The position numbers and the translations under genes are program-made. A stretch of 64,000 nt of DNA from Panacagrimonas sp041603235 (GTDB taxonomy: Bacteria > Pseudomonadota > Gammaproteobacteria > Nevskiales > Nevskiaceae). The DNA is taken from positions 85,118-149,117 of the forward strand of contig JBFIES010000011.1 in the NCBI GenBank assembly GCA_041603235.1, written 5' to 3'. The notes below the pieces were generated by a model. The model worked only from the letters and a program-made list of their open reading frames with translations. It was not told the DNA's origin and did not search any database. Numbering within the stretch: position 1 is the stretch's first letter; every line of letters begins with the position of its first letter. Below are positions 52,112 to 60,297 of the stretch, in pieces.

Positions 52112-52588
52112 TTAGCGCGATGCAGATGGTGAAGCGTCCCAACGCGAGACCAACGTTGATGAATCCTTTGCTTGATCGTGAATGTCCTCAGGATCGAATC
52201 CCAATGTGACATGAAGGTCCTTTTGGCCGAGGCCGACCAATCTACGAAGCTCTTGGGCACTCTCAGCCTCCACAATTACATACCAAGCCTCCCTGCGATC
52301 ACTAGCCAGCCGCGCCAGGCCCACTAGGGCAAGCTCAATTTCGCCTTGAACTACAAAGGACAGCTGGTCGGAAACCACCGATTTCATTTCGACAGGATCG
52401 ATGATCGTTACGTGAAATTCAGCTCCGTCACGCGCTTCTTTATTTGAGCGCAAAAGGCAATATCGAGGAGCGCCGACAAGCAGCTCCATTTCGGTCAAAT
52501 GGTTCGCAACTTCCTGCTGATGAACAGAGCACCTTAGGTACGACCGCCCCAACGAGTCCTTCGCAATTTGAGGTGCTACTCGAATCAC
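52112..52588 (-). CDS. 2H phosphoesterase-like protein
   Basis: A 158-residue protein with two His-x-Thr motifs at matching distances: His59-Val-Thr61 in EFHVTIID and His126-Val-Thr128 in DLHVTLGFDPEDIH. This pair is the active-site signature of the 2H phosphodiesterase superfamily (LigT/CPDase-like), which acts on 2'-5' or cyclic phosphodiester bonds in RNA or nucleotides. The second motif with GFDPEDIHD recalls the stand-alone RNA-repair-type members. Fold order (LVGAPRYCLLR before the first motif) fits. The substrate is unknown. It is in a mobile-element context. Confidence 0.65.
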   Translation of the reverse strand: MIRVAPQIAKDSLGRSYLRCSVHQQEVANHLTEMELLVGAPRYCLLRSNKEARDGAEFHVTIIDPVEMKSVVSDQLSFVVQGEIELALVGLARLASDRREAWYVIVEAESAQELRRLVGLGQKDLHVTLGFDPEDIHDQAKDSSTLVSRWDASPSASR

Positions 52589-52647
52589 TATTCGATCACC
52601 AGATTTTTGGCGACCTGGCCGACAGCCAGGTCGGGTCTAAGGCCTTA

Positions 52648-52974
52648 CTAGAGACTAGCAGATGTTGATAACGGGCCATTGCAATGCGGCTTCCTCGGGT
52701 TTCCGCTCGCGTATGAGGGGCCTGAGCCTGCCGCTCTGCTTCCCGTTCCGGCAGGAGGTCCTTGATCAGCTGAGCAACGAGCCATTCGAGCGCCGCAAGG
52801 TGTGCCGCCAGCACAAGACCTCACCCCGTCCGCAAGGCTAAGCCCCGCCGCCAGACCGGGTGACGACGCAGCGAGGCCCACAGCTGACTCAGCAGTGGAA
52901 TCGCTCAACTCCACAATGACGGTGGCCACGCCACGCGACTGCAATTCCGGTTGAATAAGTGCGCTGACCATCAT
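52648..52974 (-). CDS. Doubtful ORF, possible truncated gene
   Basis: A 108-residue frame beginning 30 bases after the SGNH hydrolase stop. The first 30 residues (LIQPELQSRGVATVIVELSD) look like a real protein start, but from about residue 45 the composition becomes Gly/Ala/Ser/Pro-rich. In another frame the same DNA reads LAALEWLVAQLIKDLLPERE (52596-52814), which looks more protein-like. This suggests a frameshifted or decayed gene downstream of the hydrolase. Confidence 0.3.
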   Translation of the reverse strand: MMVSALIQPELQSRGVATVIVELSDSTAESAVGLAASSPGLAAGLSLADGVRSCAGGTPCGARMARCSADQGPPAGTGSRAAGSGPSYASGNPRKPHCNGPLSTSASL

Positions 52975-53004
52975 TTTGTGGGCTCTCCGTATAGCGCGAA
53001 CGAA

Positions 53005-53958
53005 TCAGAGAGCGCTCAGTATCGTTTGATACTTGGCAGTCACCAACTCGAACCCCTTTTTGGTCGGATGCAGTTCGTTCGCCCACCACTTCTCGTAGCC
53101 CACCCCGTAAGAAAGTGTTTCGCGAAGGTCCACATGGTGTACGTGCGCAAAAGTCGACAACGATACGACGCCGCTCAACATGTCATTGAATCGGTCCATG
53201 ACCGCCTTCAACATTTTGATGCGCTTCTGCCTCTCAGCGGGGGTGCGGCCCGTGAAGCCTTTTCTCTGGAATCCCGGTTCCAGCCACGGTCCGGGCAGCG
53301 GCCCCCAGCCTCCGGCGAAACCACGGCCGTCTGGTACCGGATAGTCGTAGCCATGCACGAGTATGGGAATCTGACGCCCGAGCATTTCCTCGCAAACGCG
53401 CGATACCGCGCCGATTATTGTGATGTAGGCCGAGCGCACCCGCTCGTTGATGACGCCATCCACAATCCGTTGGTTGAACCCAGCTTCCGGCGAGTTGATG
53501 TGATTCAGCAGAATCGCAAACTCGTCGCCCGCCACGTCGTTGCCGCCGCCGGATAGCAACACCGCCTTGGGAATCTGCTGGTAACGCAGCATCTTCTCCA
53601 GGCGCCGAATGAAATCTGAGAGCTGACTGCCTTCGTAGGCCATACCTTCAATCGTGTCGCCTTTGTGCGCGACCGACTCCACTTCGTACCCGTAGTCGTC
53701 CTCCAAAATCTTGAGGACATCGTGGAAGGGATAGTCAAACCATGAATCACCTTCTGCCACCAGCCAGCCTGCGTTTCGCGTCGATGTGCTGGCCGCCGCT
53801 TTCGATTCGGTCGCCGCCAAGCCCGGGACCTGCGGCGAGGGCAACTGTGCGAGCACCTTCGCCCGCGCCTTCTTCACTTTTCGCCGCGATCTGAGAAGCG
53901 TTTCCGCTTGCTTATGGCCAATATCCATTGCTGCACTTGCAAGCTTGTTGAGTCGCAT
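53005..53958 (-). CDS. SGNH/GDSL-family hydrolase
   Basis: A 317-residue protein. Block I AEGDSWFDYPFHDVL (catalytic Ser72), block III LLSGGGNDVAG near residue 140 and block V with ELHPTKKGFE (His297) supply the SGNH residues; Gly in AHKGDTIEGMAY stands for block II. The N-terminal 60 residues are basic and Ala/Ser-rich without a clear signal peptide. Such enzymes are esterases or lipases. Substrate unknown. Confidence 0.85.
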   Translation of the reverse strand: MRLNKLASAAMDIGHKQAETLLRSRRKVKKARAKVLAQLPSPQVPGLAATESKAAASTSTRNAGWLVAEGDSWFDYPFHDVLKILEDDYGYEVESVAHKGDTIEGMAYEGSQLSDFIRRLEKMLRYQQIPKAVLLSGGGNDVAGDEFAILLNHINSPEAGFNQRIVDGVINERVRSAYITIIGAVSRVCEEMLGRQIPILVHGYDYPVPDGRGFAGGWGPLPGPWLEPGFQRKGFTGRTPAERQKRIKMLKAVMDRFNDMLSGVVSLSTFAHVHHVDLRETLSYGVGYEKWWANELHPTKKGFELVTAKYQTILSAL

Positions 53959-54413
53959 TGGTGGCTTTCCTTTGAAGGCCCGGAGGCGTCACCATCGTAC
54001 GCCCTTGCTGATCAATAACCAACGGTTTCTTCGAATGATTTGGTGGCGTAAATAGGGGAATTCTATCCACTGCTCACTTGCCGCCTGATACCCCGAAAGG
54101 ACGTCCGGTGATATTTTCACTGTGACGGTGTCGAGCGCTGAGACACAGAGTCAGGCTACAGCTATTCGGGTTTGCCGTGCGCACGTAGGGAATGATGAGC
54201 AAGATCTGAAGTCCTTGAGCCGCAGATTTGCTTTCATTGTAGGAAGGGCCATCCGAGCCAGGCTCAGTTTTTATCTGTCCTAGAACGGCCAACCCGTTTT
54301 CACTGCAATGGCGCAGGAGTGCCTATAAGGTTCACCCGGCGGCCTGCAGAGGAATCGCCCCAATTCGAGCCTGCAACAGGCCAGTTCTCGCCCAAATCTG
54401 GTTGTGAGAAATT
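53959..54413. other. Intergenic region without a supported gene
   Basis: About 455 bases between the SGNH hydrolase and a small hypothetical gene. A minus frame at 54074-54292 has no ribosome-binding site or family match. A TTTTTAT run at 54269 follows a short GAGC/GCTC pair and might stop transcription on the plus strand. Confidence 0.35.
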
Positions 54414-54719
54414 TCACCACAGCTCGACCAAGTTGGTTGCCGCTGAATGATGAGTTGATTGTGCATCGTGGATTCTACCCACAATCGGGGGTGGGTCGAC
54501 GAGGCAAACCAGCGCCCCGTAGCGCTGGTTCACGTCGTACAGTTTGTTGGTGCTGATCACCTCCCATCGTCGGACCATGCCCCTGGCTCCGATCCCCATC
54601 AGCGCGATCGGCTCCCGGCGCGACCGGCACTGGGTAACTGCCTCGCTGAATGCTTCGTCTTTCGTTGGGTAAAGCATATCGGGGAAGCAGGAAATCTTGT
54701 ACTTGAGTGAGCGGGCCAT
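54414..54719 (-). CDS. Small hypothetical protein
   Basis: A 101-residue protein beginning ARSLKYKISCFPDMLYPTKD, with EAVTQCRSRREPIALMGIGARGMVRRWEVIS in the middle. It has no signal peptide. Its upstream bases include GGAGACACTC before the ATG, a fair ribosome-binding site. I do not recognise the family. Confidence 0.45.
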   Translation of the reverse strand: MARSLKYKISCFPDMLYPTKDEAFSEAVTQCRSRREPIALMGIGARGMVRRWEVISTNKLYDVNQRYGALVCLVDPPPIVGRIHDAQSTHHSAATNLVELW

Positions 54720-55014
54720 GAGTGTCTCCGTTGATTAGGTACACATCAGGTATCAGTCTGCAAAGGATTATGTTTGCCGTGGGGGCGAACCCAAGCAGCG
54801 TTGTGAAGGCGTCAGGAGGAGGCGAGGTCACCATTTGAATTGCTCCGGGTAATGTCCTCGAGTTAAAATTAATGCGCTGGCTGGGAGTCGCGAGACGCCG
54901 ATTTCCCGAGTTGCAGCACGACGGCAGCGATTTCGCTCCGATTCGAAATTTAGTCCGGACCCGCACAGGAAACGTGCGTCTGGAATTCGTCCATTTCGAT
55001 TCGGAGGTAAACAT

Positions 55015-55374
55015 ATGAAATTCCGTTGTCTCATTTCCCAGCACCTGTCCCACGCCGCTCTACCCGGGCGGGCGAACCTCACCTCGGCTTCACCATCGCT
55101 CATGCTTTTCTCCTGCAGACCGGGCCAAAGCGATGACGATACCGATGCCGGATTCCCAGTCAGGACGGTCACTGGCGCCCAAGCTACGGGGATGGCGGTC
55201 GTAATCCGCCTCATGCAGGGCCTGCGTTTCTTCGGCACTGCTGCCGCTGGTTCACTGATTCTGGACGTGGAAGCGTTCCAAGAGAGTCGCAGCTGTCGAG
55301 CTTCAGCACGGCATTTCGCATGGTCCGGGTCCCGCAAGTCGCTTGACCTGAATTTCACTGCCAGCATCTACTGA
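55015..55374 (+). CDS. Small hypothetical protein with strong ribosome-binding site
   Basis: A 119-residue frame with GGAGGT seven bases before the ATG, and a stop (TGAGGAGG) that merges into the ribosome-binding site of the next gene. These translation signals are the main support. The protein is Ser/Ala/Arg-rich with a short hydrophobic stretch (LRFFGTAAAGSLILDVEAF); no family. A long minus frame covers the same DNA but lacks comparable signals. Confidence 0.45.
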   Translation: MKFRCLISQHLSHAALPGRANLTSASPSLMLFSCRPGQSDDDTDAGFPVRTVTGAQATGMAVVIRLMQGLRFFGTAAAGSLILDVEAFQESRSCRASARHFAWSGSRKSLDLNFTASIY

Positions 55375-55383
55375 GGAGGCGCC

Positions 55384-55722
55384 ATGAGAATCTGGAATCA
55401 CACCGAGAATGGTGACATGGAGTTAAGCCTGATCCGTTGCGAGCGTTGCCAGGAGTCAACTTCCGCAAGTGGAGATGGAATGAGCAGGCTGCGCGAGTTC
55501 ATTCAGATCACAATCGATGCGGGCCCTGATGCGCAGTACTTCGTGGCGGGCGAAAGCTTGGTTGCGGACCTGTGCGAGCGATGCGCTCATGAGTTGCTCT
55601 CACCGTGTATTCGTCGAATCCGATCAGCCACGGGGGAAATTGACTTTCCTTTCTTGAATCTTGACGAAATGGGCATTGACGCGCCGGACGACGACTCTTG
55701 TTCGGAGCCGAAAAAACTCTGA
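55384..55722 (+). CDS. Small hypothetical protein with possible zinc-binding cysteines
   Basis: A 112-residue acidic protein with GAGGAGG seven bases before the ATG. LIRCERCQES and LVADLCERCAHELL provide two Cys-x2-Cys pairs about 50 residues apart, a possible zinc knuckle. The C-terminus is very acidic. It is nine bases downstream of the preceding gene and is followed by a perfect 15-bp hairpin. Confidence 0.55.
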   Translation: MRIWNHTENGDMELSLIRCERCQESTSASGDGMSRLREFIQITIDAGPDAQYFVAGESLVADLCERCAHELLSPCIRRIRSATGEIDFPFLNLDEMGIDAPDDDSCSEPKKL

Positions 55723-55733
55723 TCTGGAGAATG

Positions 55734-55767
55734 CGCGACATCCCCTGGTAGGCCAGGGGATGTCGCG
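55734..55767. terminator. Perfect 15-bp hairpin between convergent genes
   Basis: CGCGACATCCCCTGG pairs without error with CCAGGGGATGTCGCG around a TAGG tetraloop. It starts 11 bases after the stop of the small zinc-motif gene; the kfrA-like gene ends at 55920 from the other side. No T-run follows. Confidence 0.6.
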
Positions 55768-55919
55768 TGAAGGCTCCCAGAACGGTGCAAGATTTAGACG
55801 ATGGAGTAGTTGATGCCGTTGTGCTAATGCCGCGCAGAGTGAGTTGTTTCGACAGGAGCAGTTGTGTCAAATCGCGCTTCGTAGGTGGCGGCAGCCCGCC
55901 ATCAACACGATTTGTTGAA

Positions 55920-56579
55920 TCAAGAAGCGTTCCTTGCTTTCGGATCTGGGCAGTGTTTGACTTGCTTTGCTATGGCCAATTGTTCACGAAGCAGCTCGAT
56001 TTGGCCGCGAGCTTCTGCCGCTATGGTCTGGGCCTTCTCTTTTGCCGATTCGGATTGCTTTAGTAACTCGGCCAATCGCTTTATTTCTTCAGCGTGCGCG
56101 GCAGCCAAGCCCTCGGCCCTGGCTTCCCGAGCCATGGCTGACAGCTGTTCGCTGCGGAGTTGGATAACTTCTGCGCGGGCCTCGTCACGCTCCCGAACGC
56201 GCTCGTCCACTTCGTGCCATGCCTCGCTCGCGGAGCGCGAAGCTTTGTCCACTTCTTCATTTGCGTGCAGCCGAGCCTCCTCAATTTTTTGATTGGAATC
56301 ACGTTCGCACTCGCCAACGATTTCCGAGACGGCTTGCCGCATCAACCTCTGTGCCAGCGCTTCTTGCGAAGTACTCAGCTTGCGTAATGAAGCGTCTTCC
56401 ACTCGCAGCTTTTCCTCGCAAACCTTGATGAGGTCGCTGACAGTGCCGTTTCCTCCCTCACTGCCGATGTGTTCGCGTACGGCCGGGATCGTTACAGGCC
56501 TCCCTGCGATACGCAGCTTTCTCACCGCCTCCATCACGATTTCTTCGGTTACCTTGGCCGGTCTCCCTGGTTTGTTCAT
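55920..56579 (-). CDS. KfrA-like plasmid DNA-binding protein
   Basis: A 219-residue protein with the KfrA N-terminal DNA-binding domain (GRPAKVTEEIVMEAVRKL, TIPAVREHIGSEGGNGTVSDLI) and a long coiled coil from about residue 95 to the end (REARAEGLAAAHAEEIKRLAE pattern). KfrA proteins are plasmid-encoded repressors and partition-related proteins that autoregulate their own promoter. Its presence supports a plasmid or ICE origin for the 55-63 kb stretch. Confidence 0.85.
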   Translation of the reverse strand: MNKPGRPAKVTEEIVMEAVRKLRIAGRPVTIPAVREHIGSEGGNGTVSDLIKVCEEKLRVEDASLRKLSTSQEALAQRLMRQAVSEIVGECERDSNQKIEEARLHANEEVDKASRSASEAWHEVDERVRERDEARAEVIQLRSEQLSAMAREARAEGLAAAHAEEIKRLAELLKQSESAKEKAQTIAAEARGQIELLREQLAIAKQVKHCPDPKARNAS

Positions 56580-57046
56580 TTGTCACCTCATTTCGTAATT
56601 TGCGTAAAGAAAGATTCGTAATTCCGTAACTGCTCCTTTACCGGTATCTCGAGAAAATGAAGTTGAATCGGAGCGGGCCACGATGCGGGGCAGGGATGCC
56701 CTGCATCTGGCATGGCCACCAGTGGGCGAAGGGTCCGAGCACGAGTCAGGCCCCTTGCCGGCGAAGCCGGTGTAGCCAAGGCGTCGAGGCGGCGCGGCTT
56801 CTGGCGCCGCTCGTCAGCTTGGCGACAGGGCTTGATGCGGCACAGGCCCGGAGCCATTTCGGTTCAGAGCTGGGACTTGCTCTGGAAGCCGAGATGGACG
56901 GTCAGGCGGTTATCTGCAGAACCGATTCCGTTTAGAAGCCGGCAATTCAAGATTCGACTGATGCGTGCTCTGGGCTCAAATCTGACTGTCCAGAATTTCC
57001 TGCGCGGATTGGAATCCGCCGGACTCAGCGGTCGCGTCTTTCGGAA
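56580..57046. other. Intergenic region upstream of the KfrA-like gene
   Basis: About 467 bases that should hold the kfrA promoter. Frames at 56588-56857 (minus) and 56657-56935 (plus) have no ribosome-binding site and no family match. A CCGGCGAAGCCGG stem (56757-56769) is visible. Nothing else supported. Confidence 0.35.
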
Positions 57047-58096
57047 TCAATGCCCTATTCGCTGGCCACACCGGGTGATGTGATCGAAGGTGAACCGATG
57101 GGCATGGGGTGCTTCCTCACAGCGGCCGATCAGGTTGGTGGGAGATGTGTACCAGGTCCTACGCTTCACGCGTACCGGGCCCGAACAGACCGGGCAGCTA
57201 CCGGAATATCGAACGAGCTGCAGACGTCGCTCGGTGTGACGGGGTGGTCGACGCCACTCAAGCAGCAGGTCCTCGTCGGCGTTCATCAACTGAAGCCAGC
57301 CCGGAGCGCTAAGGATCCGAGCATCGAGGACCTGGAAGAGGGGAAATCCCCAACGCCAAGCCATGGTCAGAACCAGTGCCGCCGTAACGACCATGGGAAT
57401 GGTCCCCGAGGCCTTGGGTGCCACGAGTAGCGCCATCAGGGACAGCCAGCAGAGCGCCAACGTGGAGAGCATGCCGAGTAAGCCGAGCCCGAGATAGATC
57501 CAACTCTTCCAACCTCGAATATCGATTCCCGCGGCCAGATTTCCGAGGGCGCGGGAGGTTCGGCTGTCCTCGCAGCGGTATCGGACATTCCCGGGTTGTA
57601 GAGCACTGATGGGCGCAGGGTGGTCGTCCTCAGAGGGAAGCGTGGCGAGGGAGGTGAGCCGGAACAGGTAGCGGGTCATGTGACCGGAGCCACCCCCAGG
57701 GGACCGGTCGAGGACGGGCAAGTGAGCGTGGCCGTCGTCACGGGCCGACTGGAATAGGTGTTCCTGCTTGCGTTGGATTAAGGCCTCGGCCTGGTTGAAC
57801 AGCGTTCGCATTCGCTTGGAAATATCGTCCGGATTTGATGCGTCAGGCATCCAGCCGGGACGAAGCTTTCGGATGGCCTCACGGAGCTCGAGTGGAGTGA
57901 AACCGGCGGAAGCCTGATCCGGATTGGCGCTGGCGCACAGGGCCAGGCTGCGAATGAATTGCCCCGGGAGATGGTCGCGCTCCTGCCATTCGGAGACCGC
58001 GTTCAGAAGCAGATCGAGGCTGGGTCCCATCGGGGTTTGATCCGGGTTGTTCCCGTGTTTTGTCGGCGCCGGCGGCAGTGAGATGGAGTCCGTCAT
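57047..58096 (-). CDS. Membrane protein with C-terminal Cys-x2-Cys motif, divergent from CoiA-like gene
   Basis: A 349-residue protein from the ATG at 58096. The N-terminal half is soluble and helical (LDLLLNAVSEWQERDHLPGQ). Two membrane helices lie close together (WIYLGLGLLGMLSTLALCWL and PMVVTAALVLTMAWRWGF) near residues 200-255. A cytosolic tail has SGSCPVCSGPVRVKRR, a zinc knuckle. I do not recognise the family. A longer frame to 58354 would overlap the divergent gene completely and is rejected. The 21-base spacing to the CoiA-like gene implies shared control. Confidence 0.55.
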   Translation of the reverse strand: MTDSISLPPAPTKHGNNPDQTPMGPSLDLLLNAVSEWQERDHLPGQFIRSLALCASANPDQASAGFTPLELREAIRKLRPGWMPDASNPDDISKRMRTLFNQAEALIQRKQEHLFQSARDDGHAHLPVLDRSPGGGSGHMTRYLFRLTSLATLPSEDDHPAPISALQPGNVRYRCEDSRTSRALGNLAAGIDIRGWKSWIYLGLGLLGMLSTLALCWLSLMALLVAPKASGTIPMVVTAALVLTMAWRWGFPLFQVLDARILSAPGWLQLMNADEDLLLEWRRPPRHTERRLQLVRYSGSCPVCSGPVRVKRRTWYTSPTNLIGRCEEAPHAHRFTFDHITRCGQRIGH

Positions 58097-58117
58097 TTCA
58101 ATCCGAGAGTGCTGACC

Positions 58118-59047
58118 ATGGAAGCTAACCACAATGTGCGACAAACCTTCGCGCTCAACAAACACTACGTGCTGGTGCACGTCCGAGACGTGGCCCGGGG
58201 CGCTGCCTGTGATTGCCGGTGCCCGGCCTGCGGGGAGAGTTTGGTGGCCAAGCAGGGCATGATACGGGACTGGCACTTTGCCCATGGCCAAGGGGCAGAC
58301 TGTAGCGGGGCGGTCGAAAGCTCCCTTCACCTGGCGGCTAAAGCGATCCTCCAACGAGGATCGGGATTGATGGTCCCCAAAGGGAAGGTCACGGTCATGA
58401 AACAGCTTGCGGACGGCAGGAAGTTCCGCGGGCGGTCTCGATATCGAGCGGCTTGGATGGACTACGACCAGGCCAAGGCTGAAGAGACGATCGGACCCGT
58501 TCGCCCTGACATCACGCTGGTGTCAGGGGGGCAGAAAGTCCTCGTGGAAATTGCAGTGACCCACCCAGTGGACGAGGCAAAGGTCGGGGTGCTTGAGCAG
58601 ATAGGGCTGCCGGCCATGGAAATCGTTTTGTCCTTGGATCACCGGGGTCTATGGTCCTGGGAAGACCTTGAACGAGAGGTGATCGAAGACGTAGGCAACA
58701 AGCGCTGGCTCTGCCCGATTGATCGCGAGGCGATGCTGATAGAAGCCGAGAAGCAGGCCGACGAGAAAGCTCGGGCCGCGCCGGTTATCGAGACTCGTCC
58801 GGTGAGGTACCGATGGCATGTCCAAGGGATGATCGTGGACGCGGTCGAACGGTCTTGGGGCATTTGTGTCTGGTCGAGCTTCCACCCGGACGTAACACCC
58901 ACGGTGTCCGCCATTTGCAAGCAACTCGGGGGCAGTTACAAGCCGTCCTTTCGCAATTGGGTCGTGTCGCGCTTCTTTAAAGACGAATTGTTCGACATGT
59001 TGGAGAGGATCGCGGATGCGCCGTATCAGCGAGTGGAACGGACCTGA
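58118..59047 (+). CDS. CoiA-like competence/nuclease-fold protein
   Basis: A 309-residue protein. The N-terminal zinc module CDCRCPACGESLVAKQG with HFAHGQGADC matches CoiA family proteins, as does the helix LHLAAKAIL. The nuclease-like core is IGPVRPDITLVSGGQKVLVE (Asp131, Glu144), followed by IAVTHPVDEAKV; the usual lysine or glutamine after the glutamate is not conserved, so activity is uncertain. CoiA proteins help recombine incoming single-stranded DNA. Its presence in an apparent mobile region suggests a role in DNA uptake or transfer. Confidence 0.78.
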   Translation: MEANHNVRQTFALNKHYVLVHVRDVARGAACDCRCPACGESLVAKQGMIRDWHFAHGQGADCSGAVESSLHLAAKAILQRGSGLMVPKGKVTVMKQLADGRKFRGRSRYRAAWMDYDQAKAEETIGPVRPDITLVSGGQKVLVEIAVTHPVDEAKVGVLEQIGLPAMEIVLSLDHRGLWSWEDLEREVIEDVGNKRWLCPIDREAMLIEAEKQADEKARAAPVIETRPVRYRWHVQGMIVDAVERSWGICVWSSFHPDVTPTVSAICKQLGGSYKPSFRNWVVSRFFKDELFDMLERIADAPYQRVERT

Positions 59048-59260
59048 ATTCTCCCCTTTGGGTGTTAATTCGCACGCAAAACTGAGCAGCTCTGATTCGG
59101 GTGATCATTGAAATGGTGCCTAATTTTCCGGAGTTTTGCGCCACCCCCGTAGTCTTATGGCCGGGGAACAAGTTTGACGAAGTTATCCTGAAATCAGGTT
59201 GACTCATTCAAGAGTTAAATAATTATGTACATTACATTTAAAACAGATAAATAGACTTCC

Positions 59261-59276
59261 AAAGTGATATCACTTT
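59261..59276. promoter_or_regulatory. 16-bp perfect palindrome, likely operator
   Basis: AAAGTGATATCACTTT reads the same on both strands. It is centred 46 bases before the start of the small DNA-binding-protein gene, in an AT-rich stretch with ATTACATTTAAAAC just upstream. The probable binder is that gene's own product. Confidence 0.65.
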
Positions 59277-59314
59277 CAATAAGCTGAGATCCTTCCCAGG
59301 CCGCTGGAGTTCTC

Positions 59315-59641
59315 ATGCCCAAATCCACCCCAAAAGTCGCCCAGAAAGTGGCTTCGTCGAGTCCGCGAGCGATCGATGAAAACGCGATGCTGTTGCGATT
59401 CCGATCCAAGAATTCGACCTCTGGCGTAACCCGGTTGACGCTGCGTAGAGCGGCCGAAGAATTGGGGATGAATGAAACCGCACTGGTCCACAAAGCCTTG
59501 CGTGAGTACATCTCAAGGAAAATCAATTACAAGATGATCACGGGGATCGACAATCTCGAAGGATTCCTCGAACGCAAGCGCAAGGAAACCTGCCAGGTGC
59601 CGCTGCCAAACACTGTTATCGGGAGGTCTTCGCGGATGTAG
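59315..59641 (+). CDS. Small putative ribbon-helix-helix or HTH DNA-binding protein
   Basis: A 108-residue protein with a basic start (PKSTPKVAQKVASSSPRA). The core VTRLTLRRAAEELGMNETALVHKALREYI reads as a beta strand followed by two helices, like ribbon-helix-helix repressors or small antitoxins. A perfect palindrome lies upstream. An antitoxin would normally have a partner toxin; none is visible downstream, where an IS3-type remnant begins one base after the stop. Confidence 0.6.
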   Translation: MPKSTPKVAQKVASSSPRAIDENAMLLRFRSKNSTSGVTRLTLRRAAEELGMNETALVHKALREYISRKINYKMITGIDNLEGFLERKRKETCQVPLPNTVIGRSSRM

Positions 59642-59745
59642 TGAGCCGCCCCGGCTTACCCGGAGGCGTCTAATCCCGCGGAGCTTAGAAGAATGAAAGG
59701 GAAATACTCACCGGAGGTGTGGGAGCGAGCGGTGCGGACGGCGCC
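59642..59745 (+). mobile_element. IS3-family left-end remnant with truncated orfA start
   Basis: TGAGCCGCCCCGGCTTACCC followed by GGAGGCGTC resembles the left inverted repeat of IS3-group elements. An ATG at 59693 then starts KGKYSPEVWERAVRTA, the typical OrfA N-terminus, after which similarity stops. Only the first ~100 bases remain. Confidence 0.65.
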
Positions 59746-59791
59746 GTCGTCCCCCCAATGTGCCGGGCACTTTCTTCCCCGCGTTCCACGG

Positions 59792-60007
59792 TCATTGCGC
59801 CGCGCCTTCGGAAGATATGTCTTCCGAAGGCAATCGTTCATCCTCGCATTCTGAGATCACCTCGAACCGATCCCTCAGCGCGGCGCAGTACCGGTCAGGA
59901 ATCTTCACATTGTCGTAGCCAATAATCTGCCCATCCGCGCGTTGAACGGCCACGGACTCTCCGCCGGGAACTCGCGACAATGGGTTTGTCCGTCGAGAAG
60001 GCGCCAC
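59792..60007 (-). CDS. Small hypothetical ORF
   Basis: A 71-residue frame with a plausible middle (VQRADGQIIGYDNVKIPDR, RDRFEVISECEDE). No ribosome-binding site is clear and no family is recognised. It may be a short cargo gene of the mobile region or a chance frame. Confidence 0.3.
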   Translation of the reverse strand: MAPSRRTNPLSRVPGGESVAVQRADGQIIGYDNVKIPDRYCAALRDRFEVISECEDERLPSEDISSEGAAQ

Positions 60008-60084
60008 CCAGAAAACTCTCTAGCGCGGGTCGGAAGAAGCTTTTTTCCCGGACGAATTCGCTTTGCCGATTCTCTTTCGAGCTC

Positions 60085-60297
60085 TCACTGGCCCGACAAT
60101 CCGCGCGAGGCCCGCAGGGCCTTCTCAGCCTGGCCCACCGCGCGTGTCAGGTAGGACGATAGTGCCTCCTCAATGTCCGCTTCCAGGCCGGCCGCCTTGG
60201 CGTTCGAGACGATTCGATCAAGTCGAGTCGCGACCTCCGCTTCGAGCGTGACGACCAGTTTTTTTCGGATGAGAGTCTTGGGTTTTCGAAGCAACAT
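60085..60297 (-). CDS. Small hypothetical protein, possible DNA-binding antitoxin-like
   Basis: A 70-residue basic protein from the ATG at 60297 with GGAGA seven bases before it. LIRKKLVVTLEAEVATRLDRIV reads as a strand followed by helices; the closing part is AVGQAEKALRASRG. Its start overlaps the upstream gene by 80 bases in another frame, so it is probably translated from the same transcript. Confidence 0.5.
   Translation of the reverse strand: MLLRKPKTLIRKKLVVTLEAEVATRLDRIVSNAKAAGLEADIEEALSSYLTRAVGQAEKALRASRGLSGQ

Noticed and set aside
54828..55367. Minus-strand frame of 179 codons
   Set aside because: No ribosome-binding site or family match; the plus-strand frame in the same place has strong translation signals linked to the next gene.
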